Counted from the stretch's first letter, positions 25,170 through 37,215 are shown. The stretch: DNA of 64,000 nucleotides from Erythroxylum novogranatense (GCA_029891385.1 CM057224.1:38507005-38571004); one strand, 5' to 3'. The notes: a model not told the origin generated them from the letters alone. Translations and numbers: made by a program.

Positions 25170-25600
25170 GTGGGTCGATATCCGACATTGCTAAGAGTGA
25201 CCTTGGGTTTGCCCAACAAGCCACAACTTAGGTCAATTGGTAGGTATCGGACATACCAATTGCATCATCGATAACCGACATTGAGAATGACCTTGGGTTT
25301 TCCCAACAAGCCACCTTATGTCTCGGGAGGTATCAGATATACCAATTACATCTTAGATACAACTATCGATCAGTGCTATCAACTTGTTGATGTGTGCACT
25401 TACATTGGGTTATCAACTCCTTGATGCGTGTACATCCCGATGTATACTACCCAACTTCACCTCTGTCCACGTTGACCTTGAGTTTGCTCAACAAACCAAC
25501 GCTTCCAGTGAAAACCAACCCATTAATCGAAAATCTTATTTTCATGGTTCAACATATCCGTATAGAGTGAGCTTGAGTTTGCCCAACAACCCAAATTTCT
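25170..25600 (-). repeat. Degenerate leader repeats around a CTTGGGTTTGCCCAACAAGC hairpin
   Basis: Two units of about 90 bp (about 25176-25264 and 25268-25350) share a ground plan: TATCGGACATACCAATT-type words plus CTTGGGTTTGCCCAACAAG. Weaker copies of the second word occur at about 25472 and 25567. The word is self-complementary (TTGGG...CCCAA). It lies in the leader between gag and the palindrome array. Confidence 0.65.
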
Positions 25601-25781
25601 ATAAGAACTCGGTTCTTACCATATTAATGGAAGGCGTTAGTTTTCATATTCGAGGAGGGATTTCAATTCTAGACTCCAAGTTGAAGGATTATAGTCGCCA
25701 GACTATATGGAATGATTTAGGTTTCATCAATCACATTGAATCAATCCTTTTAATCATCCATCATCCAACTGAGCATGCCGT

Positions 25782-26001
25782 AAGTCGACTTACAACGAAT
25801 GCAAGTCGCCTTATGCCCGCCCATACACAAGTCGCCTTGTTTCATAATACAAGTCGCCTTGTCTTCGCGCTCGCACAAGTCGACTTATCTGATATAAGTC
25901 GCCTTATGCATTTACTTCGCAAGAAAGTCGCCTTGTACACCGCAAGTCGACTTATGCAGATTCTCTGAACAAGTCGCCTTATACTCCAAATAAGTCGACT
26001 T
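25782..26001. repeat. Array of ten AAGTCG(A/C)CTT palindromes
   Basis: Copies begin at 25782, 25803, 25829, 25851, 25877, 25896, 25925, 25944, 25971 and 25992. Four are the perfect palindrome AAGTCGACTT; six have one change, AAGTCGCCTT. The spacings alternate between about 19-22 and 26-29 bp, so two sites form a unit of about 47 bp. The sequence between sites is not conserved. The same motif with 21/29/21 spacing closes both LTRs of this element (21227-21307 and 30766-30846). Confidence 0.9.
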
Positions 26002-26919
26002 GTCCAATGTAATTTGCTATAATTCTCTAATCGCTAATTCCTCAATCCTTGCAATTCCAATTCACAATACCAACATACCTAAGGTAATATCTGCTACTTT
26101 GATGTCTCAATGAACACTTCATTGAACCATGAAAGCCTTATATAGTCAAACCATATGAAAAGCTTGAAATGAGTCAAAACTCATTAATTTCCAAATAATG
26201 TAGGAACACCTAAATTATCATCCTAAGCATCTCTAGCTAGCACATACATTATCAAATTTACTTCAGCACATGCCATAAAAATATAACGGTCAAAACAAAC
26301 GAGATAATGCAATATACTAACGAGACGCTAATGTGATCACTTAGGCATCCGAAAATTCTTGGAAATGCAACTTCAAGCAATTCAGTTTGGCAATCATAAT
26401 ACATCAAGATAACACATTTTTAATCACATTAAAAATGGTGCAAGGCATTGGAACTGAAAAAGCACACTCAATCAAGCCAAGCAAAACAGTCCCAACAATT
26501 TTTCACAAAACTGTCCAGTTCTGTACATTGCTCGAAATGATCAATGAAACAATTTCAATAAATTCTGAGAAAATTGCACAGGTTAGTACATGTTCAGAAC
26601 ATGCTACCTGAATTTTTTCAGGATTTTAGTCATCAAAACTCAGTCAACCTAAATAACAAAACCGATTCAAAATCTGTGTTCATCAAGACAAGAATTCCCA
26701 ACAGCGTAGAATAAAATCGAAAATAAATATCCAATCACCTTGAAATCCAATTTCCATGCTCATAGACATTCACCAACATCTTAGAGACATGTAGGTGAAG
26801 GAAAAGCCGAAAAACCATTTTTCTAGCATTTATTATCGAATTTATACTACTGCCTGTTCCAGAATCGTTTCACAAAACAGCATCCGAAACTTAGGGTTTC
26901 TCCATCTTTCAATCTTTCA

Positions 26920-28750
26920 GTTGCTTGGTATAAGGAGTTGATACCAGTAATTTCCATCGCATAGGTTGCTTTTCATTTTGCTTCCTTTGGAACATCCTCT
27001 ATTTTCACACAGTACTTTGTTGCTCCAGTATCCAAAATTGTGCGTAGTTGAAATTCTGGACATCCAGGTATCTTGAAGCTAACCATGAAGTTGTACAACT
27101 GATTATTTATTTTTTCGCAAATAGCTCCTTTTCTTTTGTCAAGCATTGTGCGTATGCTGACTTGCTTTTCTTTTAATTCCCTTTTATAAGGAATTATGGA
27201 TTTCTTTTGATCAAGTGGACTTGACATTCTTTCTGTTTCAGTTAATTCATCAACTAACTGAATTTGAGGCATCCAATATTGTTCAAATATTATTTGTGCA
27301 ATTGGATCTCCAATATCCACAAGATAATCATCATGATTTCTATCAACATATGGAAATAGTGATTCAAACAAAAGGCTATGAATCATGGCAAGAAGGAAAA
27401 GGAGAAGCTAATCTACTAATTACTCGGGGAGTAGTTGGAAGATTAACGAATACAAGTGCAGCATCTTTGTGTCAAAAGTGACAACAGAAAAAGAAATCAA
27501 GATAGCAACACTAGCTATCCCTGAGCTTGAACTAGATTCCAATGAATATTATACCATTAAGAATATGGTATGTTATAATATTGGAAAGAGTATCTCACAA
27601 TACTCAAAAGAAATACAAGAGAAATTAAAAGAATTAGAAGAATTGGAGTACATTGGAAAAGATCCTCAAAAACATTGGGCTAAGAATGGGATACTATGCA
27701 AAATAGACATCATAAATCCTGATATTACTATACAGGATAAGCCCTTGAAACATGTTACTCCACTCATGGCAGAACAATTCAGAAAACATGTCCGAACATT
27801 ATTGGATCTTGGAGTCATAAGATCATCGTCTTCAAGACACAGAACAATGGCAATGATTGTGTGTTCTGGAACAACAGTAGATCCAGAAACTGGACAAGCT
27901 AAACATGGAAAGGAACGTATGGTGTTTGACTACAAAAAACTCAACGAGAATACTCATAAGGATCAGTATTCACTACCAGGTATCAATACTATTATCAAAA
28001 GAATTGGTAATAGTCTAATCTATAGCAAATTTGATTTAAAAAGTGGTTTTCATCAAATAGCTATGGATCCTGAGTCTATTCCTTGGACTGCTTTTATTGT
28101 ACCTGATGGTCTTTATGAATGGTTAGTCATGCCATTCGGATTAAAGAATGCACCGGCCATATTTCAAAGAAAAATGGATCAATGCTTTAGAGGACATGAA
28201 GATTATATTTACAAACAGCCAAACCGACACCTAGTTGGAAAAGATTCCACTAAGTATTCGTAGAAAAGTAAGTGGGAGTACAGTGTGCCCACTTTCACAT
28301 GTTTATTTCTTTTTGTTGATTTAACTCAACTTTTCTTTTGACAGCTTATTCCTTAGCTGGCCATGATTGACGCACATGTGGTTGGTGCGATGGTCTTCCA
28401 CGTGTTTGTTGCCTGGTTGATCTTGATCCTTCCGGTGATTTGTAGTATCTGGGATTTCTCTTTTCTGGTTCTTCTTCTATGTCTATGGTCTGATAAGCTT
28501 CAGCAATTCCTTTATCTTTTCTCTGACTGTCTGAAAAAAGATCTTCTTTTTCTTGCTGTTCCTCTTTCATTTGTTGGATTGTTGCTTCCAATTTTTCCAT
28601 TTCTTTTTGTAATTGCTGAATTTCTCGTTAATAGACTTCTGTTAGAGGACCATTTCTGGGTTCTTTTTCAATTGACAAAGTATCCCCAAATTCCCAGTTA
28701 ATTTGTTGCAAGATGTAGTCCAAAGCGTCTTTAAAGGAATAAAATCCTTC
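26920..28750. pseudogene. Rearranged endogenous pararetrovirus (Caulimoviridae) fragment
   Basis: Pieces of a plant pararetrovirus polyprotein lie here in mixed orientation. Minus strand 27386-26973 has an aspartic protease active site (ILDTGAT). Plus strand about 27370-27470 has a movement-protein-like LLITRGVVGRLTNTS. Plus strand 27480-28220 has the first half of RT (GERMVFDYKKLN-type region, FDLKSGFHQIAMDP, MPFGLKNAPAIFQ), ending before the catalytic YxDD motif. Minus strand 28740-28346 has a Glu/Lys-rich segment with a basic end, perhaps from the capsid region. Together they cannot encode a virus. Such old copies are common in plant genomes. The genus is not assignable by eye. It lies inside the leader of the Angela-like element. 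Confidence 0.8.
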
Positions 28751-28935
28751 AAATCGATAAATTCTCAAATTTCATAGACATATTCTCTAACATGTTATGA
28801 ACAATCCTGGGCAGAAAAATTTTGAAAAACATATCACAATATAAATTCGAAAATTGGACAGCAAGCATGCGTCAACAGAAAATTCCATTAGGGTTTCGAT
28901 CTCGCTTAGGTTTTAGCTTCATACGGACACCAGAC

Positions 28936-28946
28936 GCTCGATACCA
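28936..28946 (-). other. Primer binding site of the Angela-like element
   Basis: Two bases after the 5' LTR end, the minus strand reads TGGTATCGAGC. This is the initiator-methionine-tRNA site TGGTATCAGAGC with one base missing, as used by most plant copia elements. Confidence 0.88.
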
Positions 28947-28948
28947 TT

Positions 28949-30855
28949 TGTAGGAAAATCCGGGAGGTACATCACATGTACCGCAAATGAAAACAAAATT
29001 TTGTTCCGGGACTTTCCGAAACCCAGATCTAGGTGTCGGTATGAAGACATCAACCTAAATAGCCAAAAGAGACTATCTCTAAAGGTGATCCACGCAGAGA
29101 TCGAAAACCTAACCGAAGTCAAACCCTTTGACCGGGAATAGCTAGAACAGATTAAAGCCTGCTAGAGCCTACCTCCATCTGGAGAGCTTGAGAAAACGTT
29201 GGAGAAGAGGAGAAACTTGGTGAAGAAGAGAGGATTGATGATCGTTGATGGATGAAGGATGAGAGGAAAAACTATTTCTTCCTTCTATCTCACCAAATCC
29301 ACGATGATCATAAGCCAAGACCAAGAAACTCTTTCTTTTTCCTTGCTTTTTATTCAAAGCCACGATCATCAATCTTCTCTCATCCATCAACTTTTGTCTT
29401 TTAGCCATTGAATGAAACTAATGACTAAGCAACTTAAAGAAGCTTCCTTTTGCTTCTTCCTCTTCCACGTGCATATGTCTAAATATATAATAATTAATTA
29501 ATTAATTTACTTAATTAATTAATTAGAATATAATTGTCAAGGTCCAGTCCAACTGGGGTCGGTCCTACTTAAGCCTCACGGACCCCGATCTTTCAAACAG
29601 ACTCCTAAACCTTTCTTAGCAACATCGATGTCGCGATCTCATCGGGACATATATCGGGATCCATTTAATCCTAATGCTCTCCATAATTGGAACTCTGTCC
29701 AATATTATTTTACGGATTCTCTGAAACACTCTTATGCGTGTGACCCTTTAGGTTCCCGGTTATGTTGGCCACTTAGATTAACACTTAATCTAAGCAAGTC
29801 ATGAGCGGTATCTAGCAACACATCATGACCCCCAATTGACCGGAAAGTAATCGGTTTGATGTATTCATTACGAACCGGATCACGAACCCTTCCATGACAA
29901 TTTCATGCAATTCGTCCTTTCACCATCCTATACCCCACTTGGTTATGAGTATGGTCAAAGTGTCAACTCTCACTAGACCAAGTCCAGCCCAGTGATAACA
30001 TTTCTCGTCCCGGACTCATTACTATATATGTCAATGAAGACACTCTTCATGACATATATCTTCGCCACTTAGTAATGATCCCACAAGAGGCCATGGGTAT
30101 CTCTTCGCTAATCCGAAGTGGTGAATCCTTTATTGGCTACTCAATTATCTTCAATACCTCAAGTCGCACTCCAAGCACCACCCTATGAGTTACCTCCGAA
30201 GGCAACAAGGAATGGAGTCAAAGCACGTGATCAAGATTCAAGATATCCTCGAGTACCTCAAGTCAAGGATACTTGCACCATTGCTATGATGAGATTATCA
30301 CCGACACTAGAAGAAGATATCCATGCGATGATCTCATGGCGGTCATCCAATGAACTTACTACCACTAGTAAGCATCCACATGTCAATTCTAAATATCTCA
30401 TATTTACGGTTCGAGATCCACCGCTTGATCCAATCAAGGAATATGACATGTGCTAGTTTATCCGGATTAATGATGTCCATCTCATTAATCCTATGACTAG
30501 GAGAATTTAGATATCTTGACATAATTGCACATGATAGGAATCTCGGGAGTATGAGCACATCATAATTTCCTTCATGCTATGTCATATATCATGGACTTCA
30601 TTAATTGATTAAAGATCCAATCAATTCATAAACAATGTTCATGAACATCAAATTAATGAAGTATGCCTTTCTTTATTTATTCATAAAGTCTGCACACGAC
30701 TTTGAACAAAACGCGCTAAAGGGGATTGCCTTTAGGGCACAATATAAACAGTACTGTCCTTGCATAAGTTGACTTACCCCATGTACAAGTCGACTTATCG
30801 GTACTGAATACGTGTAAGTCGACTTACCCCATGTACAAGTCGACTTGCACTTACA
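28949..30855 (-). repeat. 5' LTR (right copy) of the Angela-like element
   Basis: It is the partner of 19405-21316, with the same ends and the same terminal palindromes (starts at 30766, 30787, 30816 and 30837). It is followed by the ATTAC duplication. Confidence 0.93.
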
Positions 30856-30860
30856 ATTAC

Positions 30861-31299
30861 TTATTGCATATATATCTCCATTAAGAATCAGCAAAATAAG
30901 TACTACACTATATATAAACAAAAATATATTAAGTACATATCTCCATTTTTATCGACTAACAACCTTGTTTATTATTGTAGATTGTCCAAGATAGTAAGTT
31001 GAGCTAGAGGGATGAGCTGTGGGTGTTCTAGTTTTTCTAGGCCAAATTATCTATGACATTCATCACTGTAAAATAAAATAAAAATTAATAAAAATGACTT
31101 TCATGTTCAGATGCTTACCTACGACACAACAACAATAACAATAACGATAACAATAACCCAGAAAAATTTCTATTAAAATGAGGAGTCTAAAGGTTCAGTG
31201 GTATGCAATCTTACCCTCTAACTAGTAAAAAGGTTATTTTCAAATCTTACATATGACACTAATTAATGTTAATAAAATTTACCATCTCTTGTTGGTTTA
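30861..31299. other. AT-rich sequence between two copia elements
   Basis: I see no gene here. A CAACAACAATAACAATAAC-type simple repeat lies near 31128-31155. The segment may be left over from the older copia element cut at 19404. Confidence 0.4.
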
Positions 31300-31810
31300 T
31301 GATTGTATCTAATATATTTGGTCCTTCTACTTAAAGAACTATAAAATAGAATCAAAAGGTATATCTAACATAAAACACTTGAGGGGACTTATAGTTGAGA
31401 ATAGGGATAAGTAAAAGATTTATAAAATAAACAACAGTAAAAAAGCATCATACCAAAAGGTTTTAGGAAGAAAGGTATAAATGAGGAAAGTAAGATCAAT
31501 GTTAGTAATATGACGAATTTTTTCCTTCAATAAGGCCATTTTTCAGGGAGTACTAGGATAGGAGATATGATATGTAATGCCATAAGAAGTAAGAGATTGA
31601 GCAAAGGCACCGTTGATGAGTTAAAAAGCTTCATCGCATTAAAACAATTTGATAGTGGTAGGAAAAACATTTTTAATTATAGTTTTAAAAGACTGAAAGT
31701 GAGAGAGAGCCTAAAACTTGTAAGTTAAAGGAAATATCTACATGTAACAACTGAAATCGTCAATAAAAATGATAAAAAAATGAAAACCAAAAATAGAGAG
31801 GAATGAAGAG
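31300..31810 (-). pseudogene. Copia integrase remnant, C-terminal half (left of solo LTR B)
   Basis: On the minus strand the translation gives GITYHIS followed by a PSTPEKNGLIE-type word (about 31590-31530), the copia integrase core near its third acidic residue, then an FWYDAFL-type word and weaker matches down to about 31310. Stops and frameshifts are frequent. It is the continuation of the integrase broken off at 34922, separated from it by a solo LTR. Confidence 0.7.
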
Positions 31811-34800
31811 TGTAACCTCTCACTCTCACAAGACACATACCCAACATCCTGGGAGATATCCAAGTACAAATCCCACAAGAGTGACATGCTAAGACAGTCG
31901 GTAAATTAAATTCATTACTTTCATTTTAAAACAACACGTAAAATGTGGACAAGAGATAATCAATTTCATCCTAGCTTATTTATAACCAATTTCAATCTCA
32001 AAAATTACAATCATTATTTAACTTATTAGAGTCAGTAAACACTTTGGGCCATTACAAAAGTAAAACACTTGTAGTCACAGTAACATTACATTTCAAGATC
32101 ATTTTTATACACATTGAATAACACTTAAGAATACACTTTTCAATATAACATAACAAAATACATATACAGGCACACACTGATCCCGACCTGAAACTCTTAC
32201 TCGAAGCCTTTCTAGAGTCCTTTACTAAACCCTGAAAGCCACGTTGCAATTTTTTATGAGTTTTGCGAACTCAGTTGAGTAACCATCCTCAATGGTTCAC
32301 TAATATAACAAAACTCAATCATTATATAATCACACAGTTCATATAGTCAAATAGTTCATATCAATTTATCATTACATTTCAACTTTGCAAATCATTCAAT
32401 AAATTCCAATCATATATGAATGTTATATGTATGAGACTCACATTCGTTTTTATTTTTGTGACCGAGTGCCTATCACCTATGCATACAGATACTGGCCTAT
32501 TAGGCTCAGTTAGAACAGAATCACGGAGCATACCTCTACGTGTAGAAACAATAATCACGAATCTAAGCGCTATGTGTAAGTGCTTTCATATTGACTACTC
32601 CGGTCACAACGTTTTTATATTACATGCATTGAAATGATATGCATGTCACAATTTAGTCATCAATTCAATCACTTTCACTTGCATGTATTATCACAGTATA
32701 ATAGTCTCAATATCAGTAGTCATCGAACTAGGTCCGGCATTCAACTTTTCAGTTGAGAATCAGAATATTCAATTAGGCAATTCCATTCACATACAAGTAA
32801 CACTTCCAATATTCTTTGCATGCATCAAACACCTCGAATATATATTATCCAAAATTCAGTACACAATCAGTCAATGCAGTTCAATAATATATCAATACAG
32901 TTCAGTAATATATAGAACAGAACAAATAAAGTGAGATATCTTAGGTTACTCACAGTTACTTCCTTAAACCTATTGCCTTGATGTTCTGGCAATATATGAA
33001 AACCATCGCTCTAGTTGCTCGTTATATATAATAAAAACAATTTCATATTACTAGAGCGCTTATGTAACAGAATAAACACATGTATCAATGTTTCATATCT
33101 CATGCATGTTCAATGACAAATTCTCGAGTATATTTCTATCATACATTGATGTACATATCATTTGTATTCCAATTGTATCGAAATTCAATCACTCATTCCC
33201 ATTTCAACTATTTCCTAAAACATCTCATTCTGGTTAGCTATATATGATCAATAAGATCCAAAAAATGAAGGATTTAAATAACACTTCCTTCTAGACAATT
33301 ATTCCTCTGTGTCTTAGGTTTTTAATGATACCAAGATCATTCAATTTGATTCAATTTACTAAAAGTTATACTTCAAATAAGTCAGTTTGTTCTTAAACTA
33401 TAATAGAATTCATAACTCAACTTCAGAACAGATTTTGGAATTCTTAAAACCAAAATTACAATTTACCTTCTTCAAGAAAGTTGTAGCTTTATGTCCCTAG
33501 ATTCATTTGAATCAAAAACCACCTCATTTGGACAGATCAAGATATAATCAAAATACTGAAGCATGTTCAATAAAATATTCCAGTTCATACTATTTCAACA
33601 GATTCCCTCACTTTCATTCAATCAATTTTCTTCAAATCAATACAGAAGGCTACCAATTTTTATAGAAAGGTAGAAATTTTGTTTCTTTATGTTTTAAATT
33701 TCTAATGACACCAATTTGGTGCAATTTGGTTCAGTATTTTGAAAGTTATCCCCAAAATACTACATATTGTTCACAAACAGTGACAAAATCTAGAAACTCA
33801 TCTTCAAGCCAAATTTTGACACTCTTAATGACAGAAATCAAATTCGACTCCTTCATCAAAGTTGTAGGTTTTTGTTTCTAGTTTAATCTGAATTTAAATT
33901 CCTCCAATTTGGATGCATACAAGGAATGATATGGCTAAAATACCAAAACCTGTCCAGTGTAACTACTCTTTCCAACCAGTTTCCAGCATATATCTAACCT
34001 CAATTCTTTCTTTATTCAATACCCGTTTGATCCATTTCAAACATCGAACAATACATGTCATAACAGGATACCAAGTCTATAATTCCCTTACCTTACTAAG
34101 CTTTAAATTAAACTTCAAAAATCTAGCTAATCCAAGCTTCCAAACATCCAGCACATACCTAAGTTTAATGTGTAACTTTCGTCCTTAACAAAAAAATAGT
34201 ACAAAAAATTAATATAACCTTTTTATAGATTCAAGAGCTTACCAAACATTCAAGTGATGACAATCCAAGGTTCAACAGAAATTCTAGAAGTTAGAGAGAC
34301 TAAGCAAGTTTCGGTGGAGAGAAGTAAGGAAGGTGAAAAATGAACCTCTCCACCGTACCTTGCTTCATCACCAGCTAGGTGTCACTAGTTTAACATGCCA
34401 TTTAACAACAAGGCATGAAGCCCATTTGCCCACCATTTATGTTGCCACATGTCTCCAACATGTCATGCCATTAGTCAAATAATGAATGATGCCACTTGTC
34501 CTCATATTATATTGCCAAATGTCGCACATTGAATGGTGCCAAATGTCAAATTTTCGTAAGCCTAATCATACTAATTTTTATGTACCAACTTAACTTATCA
34601 CATGATAATTTTTCTAGTCCAAAAATATTCCAATTTCAGAAATTCCTAAAGTTCATCAAAAATTTTGAAATAATACTAACAATCTCCAAATAAAATTTTA
34701 TCACTAATAAGTCACAATTCACATTTTAAATCACATTATTCAATCAATTATACCCAAAAAATATCGATGAATTCATGAAAATTTATTTTAAATATGTCAA

Positions 34801-34921
34801 CAATAAATATTCACGTATGTGTGAATATACAATGATGCATAAGCAAACAATGCACTTCTAATTTCTCACAATATGCTTCATTCACATTCCTAGGTTCTAG
34901 CCCCGAATATGAGATGTCACA
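31811..34921 (-). mobile_element. Solo LTR, family B (3111 bp)
   Basis: The segment begins TGTAACCTCTCA and ends TGAGATGTCACA, imperfect inverted TG...CA ends. The flanking 5-mers are AAGAG (31806-31810) and AAGAA (34922-34926), a target duplication with one mismatch. It splits a copia integrase cleanly. A minus-strand TATAAAAAGG (about 34218-34227) suggests that the LTR reads leftward, with a U3 of about 0.7 kb. Internal diverged repeats of about 350 bp occur at 33290-33960 around GAAAGTTGTAG and CATTTGGA-type words. The ends resemble Tekay-type chromovirus LTRs. No internal coding region is seen, so a solo LTR is the simplest reading. Confidence 0.75.
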
Positions 34922-36560
34922 AAGAAAGTCCTCAAATGTCATAGTAAATAAGTTGTAAAAGACTAATGGAAACATGAGAAGATACTGAAAATGGAATTTC
35001 AGTAAGGGATGCAATTTTTTTTTACAATGAATTTGGAAGAAAAAAGATATGACAATCGACAAAGTGTTGCAAAACAAGGATGACCAAGATGCTAATGCCA
35101 CATGTTAGATGGAGCAGGAGTCACAGTAAGGGAAACATGATTTGTAAAATTCAAAAAAATCTTCGACTAAGACACAAACGTCAAACATTAGATGGAGCCA
35201 GAGTGACAGTGAGGAAAACATGATTTCTCAAATTCAAATAAATCTTCATAAGATAGAGATTGTTGTGGATGAAATCAACAAAGAGTGGCGTCTTGGTGAT
35301 GAGATCCTTTACAACATAGCCAAAGTGTTTAAAATTTAATAAGATAAGAATTATATTTTACAAATTTGGTCATATAAATCAAATTTGTATTTAGTAAGCA
35401 ACAACTAAAATATCAGTATGATGAAGTGGATGATATGGAGTAGAAAGACTAAATTTACTAGTAAAGGAGATAGAAAGTGTGTGACCATTATCGAAAATCA
35501 TTTGATTTGGACCATTATACGATGCTTCAGATTCCACAAGTTAATGGCTTGGGGGCATGTGAGTGGTAGCACCAGTGTCAGGTAACCATTCAATAATAAT
35601 GCTTGAGGTAAATAGGGAATTATCAAAAGGATTTTGAATGTTCAATGTAGTGAAGGCTATAAAAAGATTTTGATGATTAATGGAAGGTTTATGGGAACCA
35701 TTCCAAGATTCAAAGTACCGAAAACAATAGTAGACAACAATATGATCATATTTCCAGGGGATTTAGCATTAGCATGGTGATTTAATGTTGTAATTGGATT
35801 AGGGAAAAGAGGAACGTCTTTGGGTTTGGGCCTATGAAAAATAATGGGCTGTATATGGGGTTTGATTAATGGATGAGCCAAAGAAATTCACTAGCCTAGT
35901 GGAAAAAAAGATCCACAAAATATTGCTTGCACATTTAGGCCATTTAAGGGTTCGATGAACACATTAGAGGTACAATAAGGTCCAGGTGAATTAGGATTGT
36001 TGGGGGTCAAAAGGAGCATCCTTTTCCTACCCCAGATGTCGCCACACCCTCCACTGGTAAGGTGGTCAGTGTAGGAGACAGTGAATGCCACATAAATTAG
36101 AGTGGAGGAGCCTTGCTCAGTGTAGGATTGAGAACGTTGCTCATGGATGAGTAATTTGGCTCGAACCTCATCCAAGGAGATGGATGTTCCGTGATGCTTA
36201 ATAGTGGTGATGAATGATTCCTCATTTGAAATATTATCTCTAATGACAGGCAACTCATCAGTAGTGCAGGAAATGGTGAAAAGATATTTGGTGGCCAGTG
36301 TTGAGCCTTTTTTTCAATGAATAGAGTTCCACCAAATGAGAGATCTTTGGGAGATGGATTGTTGCATGAAGTGTCTTCCTAATTCAACCCAGAGTTTGTG
36401 TGCAGTATGGTGACTAAGTGTAAGTCGAATAGTAGAGATGGAGACAGAAGCAGTAAAAAAGACATAAATAAGTCGTTCCAAGTTTTGCGGCTTAAAAGAT
36501 TCTATTAATAGAGGACATATGCTCATCTGAGATTGTAGTGAAAAAGTTACTCTATCAACG
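34922..36560 (-). pseudogene. Copia gag, protease and integrase start (Ale/Retrofit-like)
   Basis: Reading leftward: a UBN2-type gag (36526-35891) with SHHTAHKLWVELGRHF and then SLDEVRAKLLIHEQR and SYTEQGSS; an aspartic protease with WLPDTGATTH (about 35590-35555); and the start of integrase with a GHPCFATL-type zinc region and a CDIWGPS-like word (about 35080-34930). Stops and frameshifts occur throughout, and the gag zinc knuckle is decayed. The domain order and gag words fit the Ale/Retrofit group. RT and RNase H are not present on either side. Confidence 0.8.
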
Positions 36561-37207
36561 TAGCAAAGAAGATCAAATGTAGTAAAGATTGCTTGAATTT
36601 GATTTCGTTAAATAAGATAATTTGATGAATTTAATTATGTGGTTAAGAAATTGGTAACGGGATTGAAAATAGTGTGTTGTGTTTTGCCATCATATGTGTT
36701 GCTAATGAATGGATGTATTTAGTTTGATGTTAAGGACAAATGTGTAGTGGTGTATTGCAGATGTTGAAGATGAGTATGTAATAGTGTAAACAAAAAAAAG
36801 TTATCTTGTACACTATGACATCTTGGTAGAGTGTATAAATTGTGGATTTCTTTTTATTTGTATTTCTTGTGATGAGAGGAGGGCCTGTACCAAGTACCTT
36901 TCTGAGCTCTTTTGATAATATAAGAGCTTATTCATATACGCTAAACAACCAGGGTATCTTCTTTAGATGACTTAGGACATTTTTTTCACTTTTTTCTTAC
37001 CATTTGTTTCTTTGAAGAAGTTTGCAAAATTTGTACTTTATTCTTAAATTTGTACTATATTTGATAAAAAGAAGTTATTTTTATAATGGCCCTTAAATTC
37101 TAAATATTTACACTTTTATGAGAAATTTATCGTTAGTATATTTTATCAAAGGTTACAACAAGTTAATTTGCAAATTGATTAAAACTGTTACAGGAGATCT
37201 AAAAGTA
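36561..37207 (-). other. Probable 5' leader and LTR remnant of the Ale-like copia element
   Basis: This AT-rich DNA lies upstream of gag on the minus strand. It includes an AAGAGCTC word and a run of TATA-like words near 36830-36930 that would suit an LTR promoter. No primer binding site or second LTR was found, so the end is not fixed. Confidence 0.4.
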
Positions 37208-37215
37208 GACAAAAC

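Larger units (their letters stand above)
19405..30855 (-). mobile_element. Complete but decayed copia element, Angela/Tork-like (11.45 kb)
   Basis: Two LTRs of 1912 and 1907 bp in the same orientation bound this minus-strand element. A perfect 5-bp duplication ATTAC (19400-19404 and 30856-30860) marks the insertion. Reading leftward from the right end: LTR, primer binding site, a long leader, gag, integrase, RT, RNase H, polypurine tract, LTR. This copia order (integrase before RT) is visible although every domain is frameshifted. The leader contains a rearranged pararetrovirus fragment (about 26920-28750) and a palindrome array. Gag and integrase words match the Angela/Tork group best, which also has long LTRs. 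Confidence 0.93.

Noticed and set aside
25384..25968. A 194-codon open frame on the + strand in the copia leader
   Set aside because: It crosses the leader repeats and the palindrome array, runs opposite to the element, and shows no family resemblance. The open frame is a by-product of repeat composition.
25782..26001. Possible CRISPR-like array of short palindromes with spacers
   Set aside because: The host is a plant, the sites are only 10 bp, and the spacing alternates. The same sites recur in the LTRs, so they belong to the retrotransposon.
26387..26611. A 74-codon + strand ORF in the copia leader
   Set aside because: It has no recognisable motif, lies antisense in a transposon leader, and is of a length expected by chance in AT-rich DNA.
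27469..28263. Functional viral or host RT gene
   Set aside because: The open frame begins in a rearranged junction and ends before the catalytic YxDD. It is a fragment.
35891..36526. Minus-strand ORFs at 36 kb as a host gene
   Set aside because: Their words are those of copia gag (UBN2 type) and they are followed by a DTGA-type protease. They belong to a retrotransposon.
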